Below the pieces are notes generated by a model, which was given only the letters and a program-made list of their open reading frames with translations, did no database searches and was not told where the DNA came from. Positions 27,572 through 35,837 of a stretch of DNA of 51,843 nucleotides are shown in pieces (the first letter of the stretch is position 1; every line of letters begins with the position of its first letter). The DNA is taken from positions 1 through 51,843 of the forward strand of contig JACQJD010000010.1 in the NCBI GenBank assembly GCA_016198185.1, written 5' to 3'. This DNA comes from Deltaproteobacteria bacterium (GTDB lineage Bacteria > Bdellovibrionota > JACOXK01 > 2-02-FULL-40-11). Position numbers and translations under genes: made by a program.

Positions 27572-29906
27572 CTTTCACCTGAAGGGTTATGGACAATGCA
27601 TAGAGTGGAAACGTCTCAGGCCATTGTGAACTCAACAGACGAACGGCATCTTTTTCGGTCGTTACCATCACTTCTGCATGATGTGCGTTAAAAAGCCGAA
27701 TCAATTCATCTCTATGTGTATGATCATAAAAAAAATGATCTGGATAAGATTTAAATGCAACCACATTGCCATTCAACCTCTCAATTTGACGTAGAAAAGC
27801 ATGGGGATTGCCAATGCCCGCAAAAGCTACGATTCGACGGTCTTTTAAGCAGGTTAAAGATTCATGACGATCCGTCATCACATGTTCCAACTGCAAAGGA
27901 TATACGTGTGCTTGCCGAATGTGCGCCCGTGGATGAATTTCTGTAAGATGCCGAAGGATCCTATTTTTTTCTGACTCTGAAATCGACTCCACACGGGTTA
28001 ACATAATGGTCTGTGCCCGTCTGATATTCCTCAAGGGTTCACGCCATCGCCCCAATGGCAACAATGCGAAGCTCTTAAAAAAGGAGGTCGCATCGATCGT
28101 TACAAGATCATAATCCCTCTTGAGTCTTCGATGTTGAAAGCCATCGTCTAACAAAAACACATCCACTTTTTCCTGAGATAAAACATGGCGTGCCAATTCA
28201 TCGCGCTGGGACCCCACATACACGGGAATGGAGGGAAGTTTTTTTGCCATGAGAAAGGGTTCATCCCCAGCTTCATGAACAGACAGTAACATGTTCCGCC
28301 CATCCGAAACACATGCAAAAGATTGATCGGATCGACGGCGATATCCACGAGATAAAATGACAACCCGTTTGCCTTGTTGCTCAAACTCTTTGGCCAAAAC
28401 CATTGTGAGGGGCGTTTTTCCAGTGCCCCCCACCGTCAAATTGCCAATGGAAATCACCGGCACCCTTACTTTCGTTTGTTGTAACCAACCATGATCATAG
28501 AAATAATTTCGGCAAAAAACACCCAAACCGTAAAGTTTCGAAAGAAACCAGAGTACGGGTAAAACACAAAACAAATAATGGGGCCTTCCAGGAATATCCT
28601 TGATAAACACGCGGTCAACTTTCCCTGCGAGAAAGTTGCCGCTTAGCTCTCGGCCTCGCTCTTTTGCCCTACGGGCAAAAACCATGCCCGCTCGACCTGC
28701 GAGATAGTTTATCAAGGATATTCCTGGAAGGCCCCACCGTTTGTTTGTTTTTTTTTGCGACTGCGCCATGATTTCCAAAATCGCATCTGCGGCTTTGGCG
28801 CTGGCACCGGTTTCTCCCAAAAGCTCTGGTATTCGACTTAACTGTTGGACGACCTCACGATAATAGATAGGATTTTCTAAAAACTTCATCACCTCTTCAA
28901 AAATACGCCTCGGCTGCACTTGGCCCTGCAACAATTCTGGCACCACCGCTTTCGACAAAAGAATATTTGGCATCCCAAAAAACCGAAGGTTTCGAATCAA
29001 ACACTTTGCAACCCAATAGCTTAGAATATTGAGCTTGTATAAAATGACCATCGGCTTTTTGAGAATGGCCGTCTCTAAGGTGGCTGTCCCAGAACAGGTC
29101 ACCACCACATCTGCGTGCGATATCACTTCATAGGTGTCACCTTCTACCAACGTCATGATGGATGCAAAAGAACCTAAGCACCTTTTCAAAAATTCTTTTT
29201 CCAAAGAGGGCGCCACAGGCAATACAAAATGCACATCGGGCACCTGAGCTTGAATCCATTGCGCGGCTTCCATGACAGCGGGTAACAATTTTTTAATTTC
29301 ATTCACTCTCGAGCCAGGCAGAAGAACAATCATCTTTTCATCTTCTTTCCAGCCAAATTTTTCCATCCACTCTTTTTTAGAAGAATGGGCGTGAACCATC
29401 TCTAGCAATGGATGCCCCACAAACGTTACGGGAACACCTGCGTCTTCATAAAATTTTTTCTCAAATGGAAACACAACCAGCAGCCGATCGATCCATTTTT
29501 GAATTTGTCGCACGCGATATTTTCGCCAAGCCCAAACTTGTGGACCAATATAATAAACAACAGGGACTGAAAGTTTAAAAATTTTCTTGGCCAATCTTAA
29601 ATTGAAATCAGGATAGTCAATCAGGACAATCACACTCGGTTTGTGGGTTCGAATAAAGCGAATGCACCTTCTAAAAGCACGAAGAATCTGAAATAATTTT
29701 ACCAAAATCTCAAACCCACCGGTCACCGCCAAATCATGGGCGTTCATCAGACACTGCATCCCTTGATTTTTCATAGAGGCACCACCGATGCCTGCAAAGG
29801 TCAGCGAACGATCTTTCTCTTTTAGGGCTTGAATCAGTCTGGCTCCATGGAGATCGCCAGAAGCTTCACCCGCAACGATAAAAATACATTTTTTAGAATT
29901 TTCCAT
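27537..29906 (-). CDS. lpxB-lpxK: lipid A disaccharide synthase and tetraacyldisaccharide 4'-kinase in one open frame (LpxB-LpxK)
   Basis: One frame of 789 codons. Residues 1-390 are complete LpxB (GT19): FIVAGEASGDLHGA, VLIDYPDFNLRLAK, GPQVWAWRKYR, LPGSRVNEI and CSGTATLETAI. Residues about 443-789 are essentially complete LpxK: the membrane helix YLFCVLPVLWFLSKLYGLGVF, P-loop GNLTVGGTGKTPLT and LLDDGFQHRRLKRDYDL. Residues 391-442 come from a palindromic element (28581-28736) that has replaced the lpxB stop and lpxK start. In-frame ATG 28686 and GTG 28611 inside the element could restart LpxK separately. ATG 29906 is 4 bases after the upstream stop; a longer frame to 29999 lies inside that gene. 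It joins UDP-diacylglucosamine and lipid X, then phosphorylates at 4'. Confidence 0.88.
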   Translation of the reverse strand: MENSKKCIFIVAGEASGDLHGARLIQALKEKDRSLTFAGIGGASMKNQGMQCLMNAHDLAVTGGFEILVKLFQILRAFRRCIRFIRTHKPSVIVLIDYPDFNLRLAKKIFKLSVPVVYYIGPQVWAWRKYRVRQIQKWIDRLLVVFPFEKKFYEDAGVPVTFVGHPLLEMVHAHSSKKEWMEKFGWKEDEKMIVLLPGSRVNEIKKLLPAVMEAAQWIQAQVPDVHFVLPVAPSLEKEFLKRCLGSFASIMTLVEGDTYEVISHADVVVTCSGTATLETAILKKPMVILYKLNILSYWVAKCLIRNLRFFGMPNILLSKAVVPELLQGQVQPRRIFEEVMKFLENPIYYREVVQQLSRIPELLGETGASAKAADAILEIMAQSQKKTNKRWGLPGISLINYLAGRAGMVFARRAKERGRELSGNFLAGKVDRVFIKDIPGRPHYLFCVLPVLWFLSKLYGLGVFCRNYFYDHGWLQQTKVRVPVISIGNLTVGGTGKTPLTMVLAKEFEQQGKRVVILSRGYRRRSDQSFACVSDGRNMLLSVHEAGDEPFLMAKKLPSIPVYVGSQRDELARHVLSQEKVDVFLLDDGFQHRRLKRDYDLVTIDATSFFKSFALLPLGRWREPLRNIRRAQTIMLTRVESISESEKNRILRHLTEIHPRAHIRQAHVYPLQLEHVMTDRHESLTCLKDRRIVAFAGIGNPHAFLRQIERLNGNVVAFKSYPDHFFYDHTHRDELIRLFNAHHAEVMVTTEKDAVRLLSSQWPETFPLYALSITLQVKDAFPAQIFSLV
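28581..28736. repeat. palindromic element at the lpxB/lpxK junction
   Basis: Perfect 29-base inverted arms (28581-28609 and 28708-28736), extended by about 11 more bases with three mismatches. Inside are two further perfect hairpins: CAACTTT/AAAGTTG (28617-28639) and TTTTGCCC/GGGCAAAA (28663-28681). The minus strand is open through all 52 codons and supplies the linker of the LpxB-LpxK frame. A 12-base motif at 28643-28654 (CTTAGCTCTCGG) matches 11 of 12 bases at 26477-26488 in the DUF3108 element. Confidence 0.88.
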
Positions 29907-29910
29907 GCTT

Positions 29911-30900
29911 CTATAACTGAATCTGGGGCATGGCGTGGGATAAATAATTCTCGTAATCTTTGTGAGAAATTTTAATTTGATCTCTGATACGATGGGCAAG
30001 TTTCAACGCCTCCAGTGCCTCTTCCCCTGTCACCTTGGGTTTCTGGCGATGCCGAACGGAAAATAAAAAAGATTTAATTTCCTCTTCCAATACATCTATC
30101 TTGGCAAGCGATAGATTCTTTGCACGAATTTCCGGTAAACTTTCGCCCACGGTATAAATGCGTTGAACCACTTCACACTGGGCTTGTTTAAAATCACATG
30201 ACACATAACAATCCGGTTGAAAGAAACGCATTTTTCGCATGTCTTTCAGAGACACACGAGAAGCCGTAATATTGGCCACGCAGCCATTTTGAAATTTTAA
30301 ACGCACATTGGCGATATCCACCCATTTCGAAAGAACTTGAACACCCGTTGCATCCATTTCAGCAACCGGTGATTTTACCAAATTCAAAATAATATCCAAA
30401 TCGTGGATCATGAGATCCAACACAACATCCACTTCTGTTCCCCGAACCGTATAGGCATGCAATCGGTGACATTCCACAAATAAGGGATGCGTTAAGATAG
30501 AAGCCAGTTCCACCATCGCAGGATTAAACCGCTCTAAATGTCCCACCTGTAAAATACATTGTTTTTCATGTGACCATTGGATGAGTTCCTCTGCCTGCCA
30601 CACATGATCTGTCATCGGTTTTTCTACCAAAACATCAATGCCACGCAACAAACAGGTTTTCGCAATTTCAAAATGAACATGCGTAGGCACAGCAATGCTC
30701 ACGGCATCTACTTGATCTAAAACTTCATGATAATCCTCATAACTGGACACACCGTAACGCTCTGCTACTTTTTCAGCTTGAAGCTTATTCTGATCAACAA
30801 TTCCTACCAAACGAACATTGGGCAATTTTGAGTACTTTTCAGCATGAAAGCTGCCGAGATATCCGACCCCGATAACCGCGACGTTTACTCTCTTCTCCAT
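29911..30900 (-). CDS. Gfo/Idh/MocA-family oxidoreductase
   Basis: 329 residues from ATG 30900, which has a purine-rich GGAAGGAAGAGG just before it; the longer frame to 30924 is less likely. The N-terminal Rossmann domain opens NVAVIGVGYLGSFHAEKYSKL, and the conserved EKP motif is in DVLVEKPMTD near residue 93. The C-terminal dehydrogenase domain follows. Such genes sit between lpxA and lpxB in many deltaproteobacterial-type operons, suggesting a UDP-sugar oxidoreductase role linked to lipid A (inference), possibly UDP-GlcNAc modification as in GnnA. No gnnB aminotransferase is in the window. Confidence 0.9.
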   Translation of the reverse strand: MEKRVNVAVIGVGYLGSFHAEKYSKLPNVRLVGIVDQNKLQAEKVAERYGVSSYEDYHEVLDQVDAVSIAVPTHVHFEIAKTCLLRGIDVLVEKPMTDHVWQAEELIQWSHEKQCILQVGHLERFNPAMVELASILTHPLFVECHRLHAYTVRGTEVDVVLDLMIHDLDIILNLVKSPVAEMDATGVQVLSKWVDIANVRLKFQNGCVANITASRVSLKDMRKMRFFQPDCYVSCDFKQAQCEVVQRIYTVGESLPEIRAKNLSLAKIDVLEEEIKSFLFSVRHRQKPKVTGEEALEALKLAHRIRDQIKISHKDYENYLSHAMPQIQL

Positions 30901-31750
30901 CCTCTTCCTTCCCCGCACCCACAATGCCTGTTTTGGAGTTCTCGATAAAAGTCACGAGCTCTAGAACATGAGGTGCATGAGAAAACTCATTCTTTATTTT
31001 CAGGAGGGCCTCTTGTAAGGAAAGATCTGTAAAATATAAAATTTTGCAGACATTTTTTAAATCTCGAACCATCGATGGATCAAAACCTCGACGCTGCAAA
31101 CCAATCGAATTGACCCCACTGACATACATCCGATATGCCGGTCCCGAAGCAATCATATAAGGAGGAATATCTTTATTGGTTCCAGTGCACCCGCCAACAT
31201 AAGCATATTTTCCAATACGACAAAATTGTCGAATCCCCACCAACCCACCAATCACAGCACCATCCTGAACTTCCACATGCCCCGCCAGAGCCACACTGTT
31301 GGCAATGACCGTCTCATGACCAATGAGACAATCATGCGCAACATGCACATAGGCCATCAGCATATTTCGATTCCCCAATCGTGTTATCCCCCCACCACTC
31401 GAAGTCCCTCGATTGATCGTCACAGATTCTCGAATGATATTTTCATGTCCAATCTCTAATTGAGACTTCTCCCCTTTAAACTTTAAATCTTGAGGTTCAC
31501 ACCCAATGGCTGAAAAAGGATAAATTTTATTGCGATCCCCCAACGTTGTATGACTGAGAAGATAAGCGTGTGGGCCAATTTGATTTTCTTGGCCGATGGT
31601 TAAGTCTGGCCCTTCTAAGGTCGCCTGCGCACCTATTTTCGTTCCTGCACCAATGGTGACCCCTTGCCCTATGACCACATAAGGACCTATTTCGACACTC
31701 TCTTCAATCACAGCACTGGGATGAATGATCGCCGTTCTATGAATGCTCAT
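30839..31750 (-). CDS. lpxA: UDP-N-acetylglucosamine O-acyltransferase LpxA
   Basis: 303 residues. Left-handed beta-helix hexapeptide repeats run from residue 8 (IHPSAVIEESVEIGPYVVIG). The catalytic histidine is in YVHVAHDCLIG near residue 126, and GLVGIRQFCRIG and the C-terminal helical domain (SIGLQRRGF) are present. It is about 40 residues longer than the E. coli protein because the frame runs 62 bases into the next gene, giving a charged tail EEDGEESKRRGYRGR. GAGG lies 6 bases before the ATG, which overlaps the fabZ stop by 4 bases. First step of lipid A synthesis. Confidence 0.95.
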   Translation of the reverse strand: MSIHRTAIIHPSAVIEESVEIGPYVVIGQGVTIGAGTKIGAQATLEGPDLTIGQENQIGPHAYLLSHTTLGDRNKIYPFSAIGCEPQDLKFKGEKSQLEIGHENIIRESVTINRGTSSGGGITRLGNRNMLMAYVHVAHDCLIGHETVIANSVALAGHVEVQDGAVIGGLVGIRQFCRIGKYAYVGGCTGTNKDIPPYMIASGPAYRMYVSGVNSIGLQRRGFDPSMVRDLKNVCKILYFTDLSLQEALLKIKNEFSHAPHVLELVTFIENSKTGIVGAGKEEDGEESKRRGYRGRISRQLSC

Positions 31751-32265
31751 GCAGGGCCTCTTTCACTTTTAAGTTTGAGCAATGTGGAAATCTCTGCTTC
31801 GGCCACCAAAATTTTCTCACCTTCTTCTTCAATAAAGGCCTGACCATAAAATACCCACACTTTTCGCATCCGCACTTTTTTGACTTCCGACTCCAACCGA
31901 AGTAAGTTTCCGGGAAACACCGGGTAACGAAAACGTGCTTCATTGACAGAAGTTAAATAAATTTCATAATCATTTTTTCCCCCGGAAAGCATCGGAAAGA
32001 TAATGAGGGCAGAAGCTTGTGCCAAGGCTTCCAAGATAAGAACCCCTGGCATCATCGGCGCCTCTGGGAAGTGCCCTTTGAAAAAAGGTTCATTGTAAGT
32101 AACCCCTTTGTAGGCCACGACACGATCTCCCACGGGAGAGCTTTTACTTTGATGTCGCTCCGTCACACGATCCACCAATAAAAAGGGGTACCGATGAGGC
32201 AAAATCTTTTGAATCTCAACGGAATCTAATGTATCAGGTTGAAAATTTGCCACGGGCTCTCTCAC
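31747..32265 (-). CDS. fabZ: (3R)-hydroxyacyl-ACP dehydratase FabZ
   Basis: 172 residues, hot-dog fold. Signature PHRYPFLLVDRV is at about residue 22, catalytic His in GHFPEAPMMPG and catalytic Glu in LILEALAQ. It dehydrates 3-hydroxyacyl-ACP, the same pool LpxA draws on, so pairing with lpxA balances phospholipid and lipid A supply. The start is GTG 32265, overlapping the skp stop (GTGA); a second in-frame GTG at 32253 behind GAGAG is an alternative. Confidence 0.94.
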   Translation of the reverse strand: MREPVANFQPDTLDSVEIQKILPHRYPFLLVDRVTERHQSKSSPVGDRVVAYKGVTYNEPFFKGHFPEAPMMPGVLILEALAQASALIIFPMLSGGKNDYEIYLTSVNEARFRYPVFPGNLLRLESEVKKVRMRKVWVFYGQAFIEEEGEKILVAEAEISTLLKLKSERGPA

Positions 32266-32771
32266 TTATATTTTTTATTAAACGATTGGATCAAAAGACT
32301 GGTTAAATCTTGATCTTTACTTGCATACAATAAGGCATTTTTAGCAACCACCATTTGATAGCCTTTTTCCTTCGAAATTTGTTCCAACACTTGACTCATA
32401 TTTTGAAGAATGGGTGCCATTTTTTTTTGCTCCAGCTCACGCATTTCTTGTTCATTTTTAGCCAAGGCTTGTTGGAGTTCTTGAAATTTCTTTGCAAATT
32501 CTTCCTTCAATTGCTTTTTTTTAGCCTCTGTGAGCGCCACTTCTTGTTTTTGATAATTTTCTTCCAACTTCATCACCTCTTGTTGTTTATTTTTTAGATC
32601 TTTTTCTCGTTTTGAAAATTCTTTTTTAATTTCATCTCGAACGCGCTCCGCTACTTTCACCGATTGCAATGCTTCTTGAACATCCACATATCCAATCTTT
32701 TCTTGAGCCAACAGCGTTCCAAGCCCCAAAAACATAAAAACAATAAAAAATTTAACCTTTAAGATCTTCAT
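32262..32771 (-). CDS. periplasmic chaperone Skp/OmpH family
   Basis: 169 residues from ATG 32771; GGAG is 6 bases from it and 3 bases from a second ATG directly upstream at 32774. Signal peptide FFIVFMFLGLGTLLAQ is followed by EKIGYVDVQEALQ, the family opening. The middle is a long charged coiled coil (KEFSKREKDLKNKQQEVMKL) forming the tentacles that hold unfolded outer-membrane proteins. Its place after bamA is classical. Confidence 0.92.
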   Translation of the reverse strand: MKILKVKFFIVFMFLGLGTLLAQEKIGYVDVQEALQSVKVAERVRDEIKKEFSKREKDLKNKQQEVMKLEENYQKQEVALTEAKKKQLKEEFAKKFQELQQALAKNEQEMRELEQKKMAPILQNMSQVLEQISKEKGYQMVVAKNALLYASKDQDLTSLLIQSFNKKYK

Positions 32772-32805
32772 CATCGTCTCCTTATCTTTCACCCAACACA
32801 CCTTA

Positions 32806-35058
32806 TTAAAAGGGCGGGGTAATTGCAAATTGCAGAACTTGCTTCTTCTCTCCCGGTTGAGGATCTATGGGGAACCCGACTTCAACGCGTAACGGGCCAA
32901 ACGGAGAAAACCAACGAAATCCAAATCCAACATCTTGTCGAATTTTGCCTAGTTTCACATTATTGAAGGCAGATCCCACATCGTAAAATAAAACCCCTTT
33001 CACCCCCATTTGTCGAATCAGCGGCATTTCAAATTCAAAATTGGAGAAGAACACGCGATCCCCCCCAATAATAACCAATTCCCCATTCGTTCCTTCGACG
33101 GAAGGCCCCAAGGATAAAGGTTCAAAACCACGCAAAGAACTCACCCCACCGAGCAAAAACCGTTCTGTCGCAGGAATCGCTTTATCGGTCGTTCGAATCA
33201 AAAAACCACCTTCCATGTTAATCCGAAATACACTGTCAAAAATAAGCGGCATGTAAAAACGATGGTTGATAATACTTTTAAAAAAATTGTTATTCCCGCC
33301 AATTCCAGCGTATTCCAGTGAGAGACGATCATAAATGCCTTTGGTGGGCTCAAACCGATTGTTTCTTTTATCAAAAATCCATGTGTTCAAAATAGAACTC
33401 ACAATGCCTGGAGCTGTAATCTGATTGCCGGTGGTTTGTTTAATATCGCTCAACCGTACATTTTCTAATTTATAGGTAAGATAGGTATTTAAAAAATCAC
33501 CCAAGGGATGTCCTACTCTGAGATCTCCGCCCGTTTTGAGTTCCTTATAACTTTCTGTTTGGGTTTCTGTGTTATACGCATCAAACCCACTCGACCATAA
33601 AGTATCCAACGTATAAGGCTCGGTAAAACTGGCACTGAATCGCGTTGAAGAATTATCACCGGTTGCAATTTGAGCATCTAAAGCCACTTGCTGGCCTCGA
33701 CCCAATAAATTGTTATGGGAAATGCGCGCATTTGCGACAAATTTATCGACGGAACTCCATCCTGCACCCACGGTTAACGCCCCCGTGGATCGTTCGGTTA
33801 CGGAAATAAGAATATCCAGGGTGTCCAGACGATCTCCTTGAGGTTTTGTGAAACTCACATCGTTAAAAAACCCCAAAGCCCGAATCCGATCAATGCTTTC
33901 TCGTAATTTGGTCTCATGATAGAGATCCCCTTCATAAATTTTAATTTCTCGTCGGATAACTTTATCTCGGGTATTGCTGTTGCCTGTAATTTTAATTTTC
34001 CCAATGTAGACTTTTTGCCCTTTTTCAAAATCAAAGGTTAAATCTACTTTCTTGTCTTTTTCACGAATCTCGGATTTTACATTCACGTTGGCGAAGGCAT
34101 AGCCTTCATTTTTATACAAATCTGCCAAACGCAACACTTCTTGTCTCAGCAATTCCCGATTGAAAAGCACATTGGGCTGAATTTTTCGATTTTCTTTCAA
34201 CTGAAATTCTTTGAAGATTAAATCTCCTTCGTAAGCCAGCGCACCAATTTGGTATGGGTCCCCTTCTTCGACGGTCACAGAAATATAAATCCACTTTTTG
34301 TCTGACGAGATGGAAACCAACGGTGGATGAAGTTTCACCTGAACATAGCCTTTGGTGTGATAAAAATACGCGAGACTCTCTAAATCTCCTTTTAAAACTT
34401 CTTCTTGATAATTATCGCTTTTGGTCAACCAAGAGAGAAGATTGCCTTCTTTGGTGGCCATAACGCTTTTTAATTCTTCATCGGAAAGAGCTTGGTTCCC
34501 AATAAAATTAATGGTTCGAATTTTGACTTTGTCTAATTCTTCAATATGAAAAACCAAATCCACTTCATTGGTTTTTTCGTCACTCTTGATCGTGTGTTTC
34601 ACTTGCGCCAAAAAAAATCCTTTTTGCTCATAGAGTTTTAAGATCTTTTCTTTGGCATTCTGAATTCGACTGAGATCCAAAATGGCGTATTCTTTGATAT
34701 CAACGACTTCTTTAATGTCAGATAAACCTATTTTTTTATATCCTTCATAGTCAATTTTTCGAATCGCTGGTTTTTCTTTAACCAAAAAAATGAGTTCAAT
34801 CCCACCCAGTACTTCCGCCGAGTGAACTTCAATGTTTTCAAAAAAGCCTAATTTGTAAATGTTTTTAATACTGTCTCGAACTTTCACAGAAGATAAGGCA
34901 TCCCCTTTTTTGAGAAGAATTTGATTCGAAATGGCATCCGCCCCAACCCGCCGATTCCCACGAACGCTGATGTTGGTTAGGGTTGCAGCATCCACCCACG
35001 AACTCAAAAAGACGCCACATACGATCAGTGTAAAAAAAATCGTTTTTTGAATGCCCAT
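32806..35058 (-). CDS. bamA: outer membrane protein assembly factor BamA
   Basis: 750 residues. A signal peptide (about 1-24, cleavage near SSWVDAA) is followed by five POTRA domains (about 25-350, each with a G-x-x-x-x-x-K or I-x-G-N pattern such as ISVRGNRRVG, IDYEGYKKIG, INFIGNQ, LAYEGDL and IKITGNSNT). The C-terminal barrel includes the lid-loop motif LRGFEPLSLGP (RGF) and ends in VLQFAITPPF, the beta-signal with final Phe. It inserts beta-barrel proteins in the outer membrane. Own promoter likely in the 86-base gap after lolD. Confidence 0.96.
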   Translation of the reverse strand: MGIQKTIFFTLIVCGVFLSSWVDAATLTNISVRGNRRVGADAISNQILLKKGDALSSVKVRDSIKNIYKLGFFENIEVHSAEVLGGIELIFLVKEKPAIRKIDYEGYKKIGLSDIKEVVDIKEYAILDLSRIQNAKEKILKLYEQKGFFLAQVKHTIKSDEKTNEVDLVFHIEELDKVKIRTINFIGNQALSDEELKSVMATKEGNLLSWLTKSDNYQEEVLKGDLESLAYFYHTKGYVQVKLHPPLVSISSDKKWIYISVTVEEGDPYQIGALAYEGDLIFKEFQLKENRKIQPNVLFNRELLRQEVLRLADLYKNEGYAFANVNVKSEIREKDKKVDLTFDFEKGQKVYIGKIKITGNSNTRDKVIRREIKIYEGDLYHETKLRESIDRIRALGFFNDVSFTKPQGDRLDTLDILISVTERSTGALTVGAGWSSVDKFVANARISHNNLLGRGQQVALDAQIATGDNSSTRFSASFTEPYTLDTLWSSGFDAYNTETQTESYKELKTGGDLRVGHPLGDFLNTYLTYKLENVRLSDIKQTTGNQITAPGIVSSILNTWIFDKRNNRFEPTKGIYDRLSLEYAGIGGNNNFFKSIINHRFYMPLIFDSVFRINMEGGFLIRTTDKAIPATERFLLGGVSSLRGFEPLSLGPSVEGTNGELVIIGGDRVFFSNFEFEMPLIRQMGVKGVLFYDVGSAFNNVKLGKIRQDVGFGFRWFSPFGPLRVEVGFPIDPQPGEKKQVLQFAITPPF

Positions 35059-35108
35059 TCCCTACTTAAGTCCTGAAAATGATTAATGTTTTTAAACCAA
35101 GATTGTAG

Positions 35109-35137
35109 ACACTAGCAAAGCACTCTGGGCTTGTAAA
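35109..35137 (-). promoter_or_regulatory. candidate bamA promoter with extended -10
   Basis: Minus-strand TTTACA (35137-35132), 17-base spacer, TAGTGT (35114-35109), preceded by TGC as in extended -10 promoters. It would start transcription about 45 bases before bamA and feed the downstream envelope genes. Confidence 0.45.
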
Positions 35138-35144
35138 GCAAAAC

Positions 35145-35825
35145 TTAGGAGACTCTTCTTAACTGGCCATCTGCAAGCACATATTGGATCGGGCATTTTT
35201 TAGCTAAGGTTTCGTTGTGGGTAACGAGAAGCGTCGTCATTTGATTTTTTTCGTGAAGTTCAAATAACACCGCCATGACGTGGTCAGCGGTTTTAGAATC
35301 TAAATTGCCTGTTAATTCATCCGCCAATAAGATGGCGGGCTTTAACACCAGCGCGCGCGCAATCGCCACCCGTTGTTGCTCCCCACCCGACAATTCTGAG
35401 GGGCGATGCTGTAACCGCTCCGAAAGATAGACCTCTTTTAAAAGTTGAACGGCCTGCCGCTCGGCCTCTGAAACAGATTTACCTGCAATCAAAGCTGGCA
35501 TCATCACATTTTCCAAAGCTGAAAACTCCGGTAACAAATGATGAAATTGAAAAACAAATCCGATCCTTTGATTTCTAAACTTGGCCAACTCTTTTTCAGA
35601 TTTTTGGAAGATCTCTTCCCCATGGTAAAGAATTTTTCCAGAGGTTGGCTGATCAAGCGTTCCCAAAATATGAAGTAAGGTGCTCTTCCCCGCGCCCGAC
35701 ATCCCCATCATCGAGACCATTTGCCTGGCTTTTACTTCAAACGATATATCTTTTAAAATTTTAAGTTCTTGGTTTCCAAAGTAATAAGACTTAAACAAAT
35801 GCTCTACCATCATCGATTCATTCAT
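35145..35825 (-). CDS. lolD: lipoprotein-releasing ABC transporter ATP-binding protein LolD
   Basis: 226 residues. Walker A GMSGAGKST, Q-loop FVFQFHHLLPEF, signature LSGGEQQRVAIARAL and Walker B ILLADELTGNLD are complete, and the LLPEFSALENVMMP stretch is the MacB/LolD-type signature. AAAGGA lies 5 bases before the ATG. It pairs with the permease just upstream, from which it is 12 bases away. The complex extracts lipoproteins from the inner membrane. Confidence 0.94.
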   Translation of the reverse strand: MNESMMVEHLFKSYYFGNQELKILKDISFEVKARQMVSMMGMSGAGKSTLLHILGTLDQPTSGKILYHGEEIFQKSEKELAKFRNQRIGFVFQFHHLLPEFSALENVMMPALIAGKSVSEAERQAVQLLKEVYLSERLQHRPSELSGGEQQRVAIARALVLKPAILLADELTGNLDSKTADHVMAVLFELHEKNQMTTLLVTHNETLAKKCPIQYVLADGQLRRVS

Positions 35826-35837
35826 AGGGATCCTTTC

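Noticed and set aside
27537-29906. LpxB-LpxK as an ordinary evolved domain fusion
   Set aside because: The linker is exactly the palindromic element and is not protein-like otherwise, so insertion explains the join better.
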